NCBI RefSeq assembly: GCF_013256625.1
Contig: NZ_CP053908.1
Coordinates: 1,860,001-1,924,000 of the forward strand
Reading direction: 5' to 3'
Length of the DNA: 64,000 nucleotides
Source: Hymenobacter sp. BRD128
GTDB taxonomy: Bacteria > Bacteroidota > Bacteroidia > Cytophagales > Hymenobacteraceae
The position numbers and the translations under genes are program-made. The notes under the pieces were generated by a model. That model searched no databases. It was not told the DNA's origin and saw only the letters and a program-made list of their open reading frames with translations. Numbering within the stretch: the first letter of the stretch is position 1; each line of letters starts with the position of its first letter. This document shows positions 59,937-64,000 of the stretch, in pieces.

Positions 59937-61247
59937 ATGAAAGACGAAAGAACGGGCTTGCAAGTCTACAAATTTGGCGGCGCCTCGGTGAAGGACGCAG
60001 CCGCGATTCTCAACCTCTGCCGCATCGTGCGCGACTTTGGGCCTAGCGGGCCGCTGCTCATTGTGGTGTCGGCGATGGGCAAGACGACCAATGCGCTGGA
60101 GGAGATTTATGACTTGGCGTACACTAAGAAAGATTACAAGGCGCTATTACAGCAGCTAGAAGATTATCACTTCAAAACAGCGGTGGAGTTAGACCTCACT
60201 GCTATTTCGCCTGCTTGGGGCTATTTCAATAAATTATTGATGCAACTGCGACAGCGATTAGAGAAGGTAAAACCTAGCGATGACTATGATGAATACTATG
60301 ACCAAGTAATAAGCTTCGGAGAATTATTAGCTTCTCAATTAGTAGCTCACGCGCTGGGAGGACAAGCTATCGACTGCCGTCAAGTAATTCATACCGACAG
60401 CACTTGGCGCGAGGGTCGGGTTGATTGGGCTTCCACAGAAGAGTACGCCAATACCATCCTTAGCTCATTTCTACACCATGGTCCAGTTGTGACTCAGGGT
60501 TTTTTAGGTGGTACGAGCTATGGCATTTCTACTAATCAGAATCCTGAAAAGACTATCTACCGAGAGCGCACTACCACCCTCGGCCGCGAGGGCTCCGACT
60601 ACTCGGCGGCCATCTTCGCCTACTGCCTGCGCGCCGAGAGCGTGACCATCTGGAAGGATGTGCCGGGCCTGCTCAACGCCGACCCCAAGATTTTTCCCGA
60701 CACGGTGCTGTACCCCGAAATCAGCTACCAGGAAACCATCGAAATGGCGTTTTACGGGGCTAGCGTCATTCACCCCAAGACCCTGAAGCCACTGGCCGAC
60801 CGCCACATTCCGCTGCGGGTGCGCTCGTTTCTGGACCCGGCCGCGCCGGGCACACTCATCCATGACTGCCAGCACCCGCCGCTGGTGCCGGCGTTTATCC
60901 GCAAGGGCGGGCAGTGTTTATTGTCGTTTGAGAGCAAGGATTTTGCGTTTATTTCGGAGGAGAATCTGGAGGTGATTTTTGGGGCGCTGGCCCAGGCGCG
61001 GCTCAAAATCAACCTGATGCAGAACTCGGCCATCAGCTTTTCGGTGTGCACTGACTACAACGAAATGCGGCTGCAGCGGCTGCTGGGGCTGCTGCAAGGC
61101 CGGTTTCGGGTGCACTACAACAGTGAGCTGACGCTCTTTACCATTAAGTACTACGACGCGGCTAGCATCGAGCGGCTCACGGCCGGGCGCGCGCTGCTGC
61201 TGGAACAGCGCACGCGCAGTACGTTTCAGTTTTTAGTGCGCGAATAA
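59937..61247 (+). CDS. lysC: Monofunctional aspartate kinase
   Basis: A 436-residue enzyme. ATG 59937 (MKDERTGLQVYKFGGASVKD) is preferred to a TTG three codons earlier. The kinase has 'VYKFGGASVKDAAAI', 'LLIVVSAMGKTTNALEEIYD', 'EGSDYSAAIFAYCLRAESVT' and 'VPGLLNADPKIFPD'. The C-terminal ~120 residues are a regulatory region ('KGGQCLLSFESKDFAFISEE', 'LKINLMQNSAISFSVCTDYN') that is ACT-like. It phosphorylates aspartate for Lys/Thr/Met/diaminopimelate synthesis. Codon use switches abruptly within about 60,105-60,575 (TTA, CGA, TCT, GAA-rich, ~43 % GC in lines counted by eye), unlike both flanks. Confidence 0.94.
   Translation: MKDERTGLQVYKFGGASVKDAAAILNLCRIVRDFGPSGPLLIVVSAMGKTTNALEEIYDLAYTKKDYKALLQQLEDYHFKTAVELDLTAISPAWGYFNKLLMQLRQRLEKVKPSDDYDEYYDQVISFGELLASQLVAHALGGQAIDCRQVIHTDSTWREGRVDWASTEEYANTILSSFLHHGPVVTQGFLGGTSYGISTNQNPEKTIYRERTTTLGREGSDYSAAIFAYCLRAESVTIWKDVPGLLNADPKIFPDTVLYPEISYQETIEMAFYGASVIHPKTLKPLADRHIPLRVRSFLDPAAPGTLIHDCQHPPLVPAFIRKGGQCLLSFESKDFAFISEENLEVIFGALAQARLKINLMQNSAISFSVCTDYNEMRLQRLLGLLQGRFRVHYNSELTLFTIKYYDAASIERLTAGRALLLEQRTRSTFQFLVRE
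60105..60575 (+). other. Low-GC, divergent-codon patch inside lysC
   Basis: Three 60-base lines counted by eye (60,181-60,360) are 42-43 % GC, whereas the flanking parts of the same gene are near 65 %. The patch encodes residues ~57-213 of the kinase and uses TTA, AGA, CGA, CCA and TCT codons that the surrounding gene avoids. The frame and conserved motifs are intact. A recombined segment from a lower-GC relative is one explanation. Confidence 0.7.
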
Positions 61248-61352
61248 CTAGCGTAAGGGTTTTGGAGTAAGAGGCACGGACGTCATTTCCCGCAGAGGTT
61301 CGCTGAGCGCGGCCGGTGCATTTCATCATTTCTACTTCATAAATTTCCTAAA

Positions 61353-61946
61353 ATGCCTGTTCTCGTTGGCAAGCGCGCCCCTACTTTCAAGGCTAAAGCC
61401 GTCATTGTTCAGCAGATAGAAGAAGAGTTTTCGCTCGACCACTACCTTGGCAAGCGCTACGTGCTGCTGTTTTTTTACCCGTCCGATTTTTCGGGCCTCT
61501 GCCCTACCGAGCTGCTGGCGTTCCAGCAAATGCTGCCCGAGTTTGAGCGCCGGGGCGTGGCCGTGATTGGGTGCAGCACCGACTCGCACCAGGTGCACCA
61601 GGCTTGGCTGCGCACGCCGCTCGACGAGGGCGGTGTGATGGGCGTGACGTACCCGCTCATCGCCGACGCTACCAAGACCATCGCGGCCAACTACGACGTG
61701 CTGGCCGGGCACTTCGACTACAACGAAACCGGCGAGATGGTCTTTGTGGGCACGCCCCAGGCCTACCGGGCCTTGTTTCTGATTGACCGCGACGGCATTG
61801 TGCGGCACCAGCTCGTGAACGACCGCTTCCTGGGTCGCCGCATTTCCGACGCCCTGCGCGTGGTCGATGCCCTGCGCCACTTCGAGGAGTTTGGCGAAAC
61901 CTGCCCCGCCAACTGGGAGGCCGAAGAGGCGGCCGGCGCCGCCTAG
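61353..61946 (+). CDS. 2-Cys peroxiredoxin (AhpC/Prx1-like)
   Basis: A 197-residue protein. Start MPVLVGKRAPTFKAKAVIVQ. The peroxidatic Cys lies in 'FFYPSDFSGLCPTELLAFQQ' (normally DFTFVCPTE), followed by 'VAVIGCSTDSHQVHQAWLRT'; the resolving Cys is in 'FGETCPANWE' near the C-terminus. It should reduce hydrogen peroxide and organic peroxides using thioredoxin or AhpF. The F-x-F-V to SGL change in the active-site loop is somewhat unusual but keeps P-x-x-x-(T/S)-x-x-C. The stop TAG lies in CCTAGCC. A second peroxidase, bcp, is at 21 kb. Confidence 0.93.
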   Translation: MPVLVGKRAPTFKAKAVIVQQIEEEFSLDHYLGKRYVLLFFYPSDFSGLCPTELLAFQQMLPEFERRGVAVIGCSTDSHQVHQAWLRTPLDEGGVMGVTYPLIADATKTIAANYDVLAGHFDYNETGEMVFVGTPQAYRALFLIDRDGIVRHQLVNDRFLGRRISDALRVVDALRHFEEFGETCPANWEAEEAAGAA

Positions 61947-62006
61947 CCGCAAAAGCCGTAATTTTGGGGCCGCGTCCGGACTTTTCTTTCTGGGCGCGGC
62001 CTTTTT

Positions 62007-63260
62007 TTGCGCGTTTTATATTCTTTAGGTTTGGCGCTCTATGCGCTGCTGCTGCGGCTGGCCGCGCCATTCAACCCCAAGGCCGCCGCCTGGGTGGCGG
62101 GCCGCCAGGAGCTGCTGCCCCGCATAGCGCGGGCGCTGGCCGGCGATGCCGCGCCGCGCCTGTGGGTGCACTGCGCCTCGCTGGGCGAGTTTGAGCAGGG
62201 CCGCCCGCTCATCGAGGGGCTGCGGCGGCAGTATCCGGGCCACAAGATTGTGCTCACGTTTTTTTCACCTTCGGGCTACGAGGTGCGCAAAAGCTGGCCG
62301 GGTGCCGACTACGTTTTTTACTTGCCGCTCGACACGGCCGAAAATGCCCGCGCTTTTGTGGCGGCGGTGCAGCCCCGGCTAGCCGTGTTCGTGAAATACG
62401 AGTTCTGGTACTACTTCCTGCGGGAGCTGCAGCAGCAGTACATTCCGGCGGTAGCGGTGGCGGCCATCTTCCGGCCTAGCCAGGTTTTTTTCAAGCCCTG
62501 GGGCGGTTTTTTCCGCGAAATTCTAAGCCAGCTCAGTTACATTTTTACTCAGAATGAAGCCTCAGCCAAGCTGTTGCGCGGCCTGGGCCTCGCGCGCGTG
62601 AGCGTGGCGGGCGACACCCGCTTCGATACCGTGGCGGCCACGGCGCTAGCCCCCGCCCGCCCCCTACCCCTGGCCGAAGCCTTCGTGGCCGACGGCGCGC
62701 CGGTGCTGGTGGCCGGCAGCACCTGGCCCGAAGACTTGCCCGCCCTGGCCCCGCTGCTGCGCAAGCACGCCCGCGCCATGCGCTTCGTGGTGGCGCCGCA
62801 CGAAGTAAGCGAGGCGCACTTGCAGGAGATTGAGGCGGCGCTGCCGGGCCTCACGGTGCGCTACTCGCTGGCTAGCCCCGCTACCGTGGCCGAGGCCCGC
62901 CTGCTGCTCATCGACAACGTGGGCATGCTGAGCCAACTCTACCGCTTCGGGCGCTTTGCCTACATCGGCGGGGCGTTTGGGGCGGGGCTGCACAACACGC
63001 TGGAAGCGGCGGCTTTTGGGTTACCGGTGTTTTTTGGCCCGCGCTACGAGCGGTTTCAGGAGGCCGTGGAGCTGGTGGAGCTGGGCTGCGCTTTTTCGGT
63101 AGATTCGGCCCGGCAGCTCGAAGCGGCTTTCGACCGGCTGTATTACAACGAGGAAGCCCGGCTGAAGGTGCAGGATACGAGCCTCGACTACGTGCACACC
63201 CACGCCGGCGCCACGGGCCGCATTCTGCAGCAATTAAAAACTATGAATTATGAATTATGA
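62007..63260 (+). CDS. waaA: 3-deoxy-D-manno-octulosonic acid (Kdo) transferase
   Basis: A 417-residue GT30-type glycosyltransferase. The start is TTG at 62007 (MRVLYSLGLALYALLLRLAA), since no ATG exists in frame before it. Family marks are 'LWVHCASLGEFEQGRPLIEG', 'LTFFSPSGYEVRKSWPGADY', 'YLPLDTAENARAFVAAVQPR', 'VFVKYEFWYYFLRELQQQ', 'ILSQLSYIFTQNEASAKLLR' and 'FAYIGGAFGAGLHNTLEAAA'. It adds Kdo to lipid IVA at the inner membrane, the base of LPS. The last five residues (MNYEL) are encoded by an AT-rich repeat that has entered the end of the gene. Confidence 0.95.
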   Translation: MRVLYSLGLALYALLLRLAAPFNPKAAAWVAGRQELLPRIARALAGDAAPRLWVHCASLGEFEQGRPLIEGLRRQYPGHKIVLTFFSPSGYEVRKSWPGADYVFYLPLDTAENARAFVAAVQPRLAVFVKYEFWYYFLRELQQQYIPAVAVAAIFRPSQVFFKPWGGFFREILSQLSYIFTQNEASAKLLRGLGLARVSVAGDTRFDTVAATALAPARPLPLAEAFVADGAPVLVAGSTWPEDLPALAPLLRKHARAMRFVVAPHEVSEAHLQEIEAALPGLTVRYSLASPATVAEARLLLIDNVGMLSQLYRFGRFAYIGGAFGAGLHNTLEAAAFGLPVFFGPRYERFQEAVELVELGCAFSVDSARQLEAAFDRLYYNEEARLKVQDTSLDYVHTHAGATGRILQQLKTMNYEL

Positions 63261-63315
63261 ATGGCACCGCCTACTACTGCGCTCAGGCAGTTCAACCCAT
63301 TTTCAATTCATAATT
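63246..63315. repeat. AATTATGAATT inverted repeat spanning the waaA stop and the rsgA leader
   Basis: AATTATGAATT (63246-63256) pairs with AATTCATAATT (63305-63315), 48 nt between arms. The left arm lies over the last codons and stop of waaA, and the right arm ends 7 nt before the rsgA ATG. Confidence 0.65.
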
Positions 63316-63322
63316 AATTAAA

Positions 63323-64000
63323 ATGACTGGCATCGTCGTCAAATCTACCGGCTCGTGGTACGTGGTGCGCGACCGCGAAGGCGGCCAGCTGCACCGCTGC
63401 CGGCTACGCGGTAAGTTTAAAAACCAGGGCCTGAAGGTGAGTAACCCCCTGGCCGTGGGCGACGTGGTAGAATTTGAGGTTCCCGAGCAGTCGGAGGGCG
63501 CGGGCGTGATTCATACCATCGCGCCGCGCCGCAACTACATCATCCGGCGCTCGGTGCATAAGAGCGAGCACGCCCACATCGTGGCCGCCAATCTGGACCA
63601 GGCGCTGCTAGTGGTTACGCTAGTGTCGCCGGCCACCTCGTTCGGATTTATTGACCGCTTTCTGGTCACGGCCGAGGCGTACCACATTCCGGCCAGGCTG
63701 ATTTTCAATAAGGCTGATTTGTACGACGAGGACACGCTCGATTATCAGCGGCAGATAGCCGGCATGTATGCCAGCCTGGGCTATCCCAGCGTGCTGTGCT
63801 CGGCCGAAACCGGTGAGAACGTGGACGAAGTGGCCTCGCTGCTGCCTAATAAAGTATCGCTGCTGTCGGGCCACTCGGGCGTGGGCAAGAGCACGCTTAT
63901 CAACGAGCTGGTGCCGGATTTAGACCTGAAAACGGCCGAAATCAGCGCCTTTTCCGACAAGGGGAAGCACACCACCACTTTTGCCGAGATGCTGGAAATA
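63323..64000 (+). CDS. rsgA: Ribosome small-subunit-dependent GTPase RsgA (partial)
   Basis: 226 residues are visible; the C-terminus is cut by the window end. ATG 63323 gives MTGIVVKSTGSWYVVRDREG, the OB-fold start. The circularly permuted G motifs appear in order G4 'IFNKADLYDED', G5 'LCSAETGENVDEV', G1 'LLSGHSGVGKSTLINELVPD', then 'GKHTTTFAEM' (switch I/G2). It matures the 30S subunit by a GTP-driven check. The remaining G3 and zinc domain would lie beyond 64,000. Confidence 0.95.
   Translation, partial: MTGIVVKSTGSWYVVRDREGGQLHRCRLRGKFKNQGLKVSNPLAVGDVVEFEVPEQSEGAGVIHTIAPRRNYIIRRSVHKSEHAHIVAANLDQALLVVTLVSPATSFGFIDRFLVTAEAYHIPARLIFNKADLYDEDTLDYQRQIAGMYASLGYPSVLCSAETGENVDEVASLLPNKVSLLSGHSGVGKSTLINELVPDLDLKTAEISAFSDKGKHTTTFAEMLEI

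Overview
The window looks like chromosomal DNA from a high-GC member of the Bacteroidetes, most likely Hymenobacter or a close relative (Cytophagales, Hymenobacteraceae). This rests on the gene families (PorT and a PorE-like protein of type IX secretion, DUF4290 next to murA, DUF3109, DUF4846, DUF5606, DUF4349, lipoprotein-rich S9, M2 and metzincin-type peptidases). It also rests on TAnnTTTG-type -7 boxes, few Shine-Dalgarno leaders, and roughly 60-65 % GC by eye. No rRNA, tRNA, CRISPR array, prophage or insertion sequence was recognised. The species assignment is inference.

Layout. 1-11.6 kb: envelope and degradative genes, namely a partial beta-propeller protein, a lipoprotein, an APC amino-acid permease, a DPP-IV-like peptidase, a large zinc metalloprotease and a frameshifted lipoprotein. 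11.7-18.4 kb: a small membrane protein and a three-gene RND efflux operon (adaptor, pump, TolC-like channel). 18.4-28.7 kb: stress and regulatory genes (DUF2000, MarR-GNAT fusion, methyltransferase, Bcp), hydrolases (esterases, M2 peptidase), GAF and pirin genes, and a lipoprotein alpha-amylase behind a LacI-type palindrome. 28.8-36.9 kb: aspA, DUF3109, a PcrA/UvrD helicase, DUF4290, murA, a DUF4349 lipoprotein and a holin-like membrane protein. 37-45.7 kb: an agmatinase-family gene, then a chemosensory operon read leftward (soluble poly-HAMP receptor, CheW, CheY, CheA, CheC). 45.9-64 kb: topA, DUF4846, a HAD phosphatase, a VWA protein, yggS, an SDR, porT-ubiE, a PorE-like OmpA protein, engB, a TonB-domain protein, DUF5606, fbp, lysC, a peroxiredoxin, waaA, and rsgA cut off by the window end.

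The most notable observations are these. (1) Six genes are each interrupted by a one-base reading-frame change (the 10.4 kb lipoprotein, RND adaptor, RND pump, DUF4349 lipoprotein, CheA, TopA), nearly all at homopolymers. Base-calling errors are the simplest reading, but TopA sits on a textbook A-AAA-AAG slippery heptamer with an upstream AAGGAGG and is a real candidate for programmed -1 frameshifting. (2) The chemosensory operon has a transmembrane-free receptor built almost wholly of HAMP repeats and shows no cheR or cheB. (3) lysC, and less sharply pcrA, contain internal low-GC patches. (4) The palindrome GCTAGC is strongly over-represented and appears to shape codon choice. (5) MurA carries Asp instead of the fosfomycin-target Cys.
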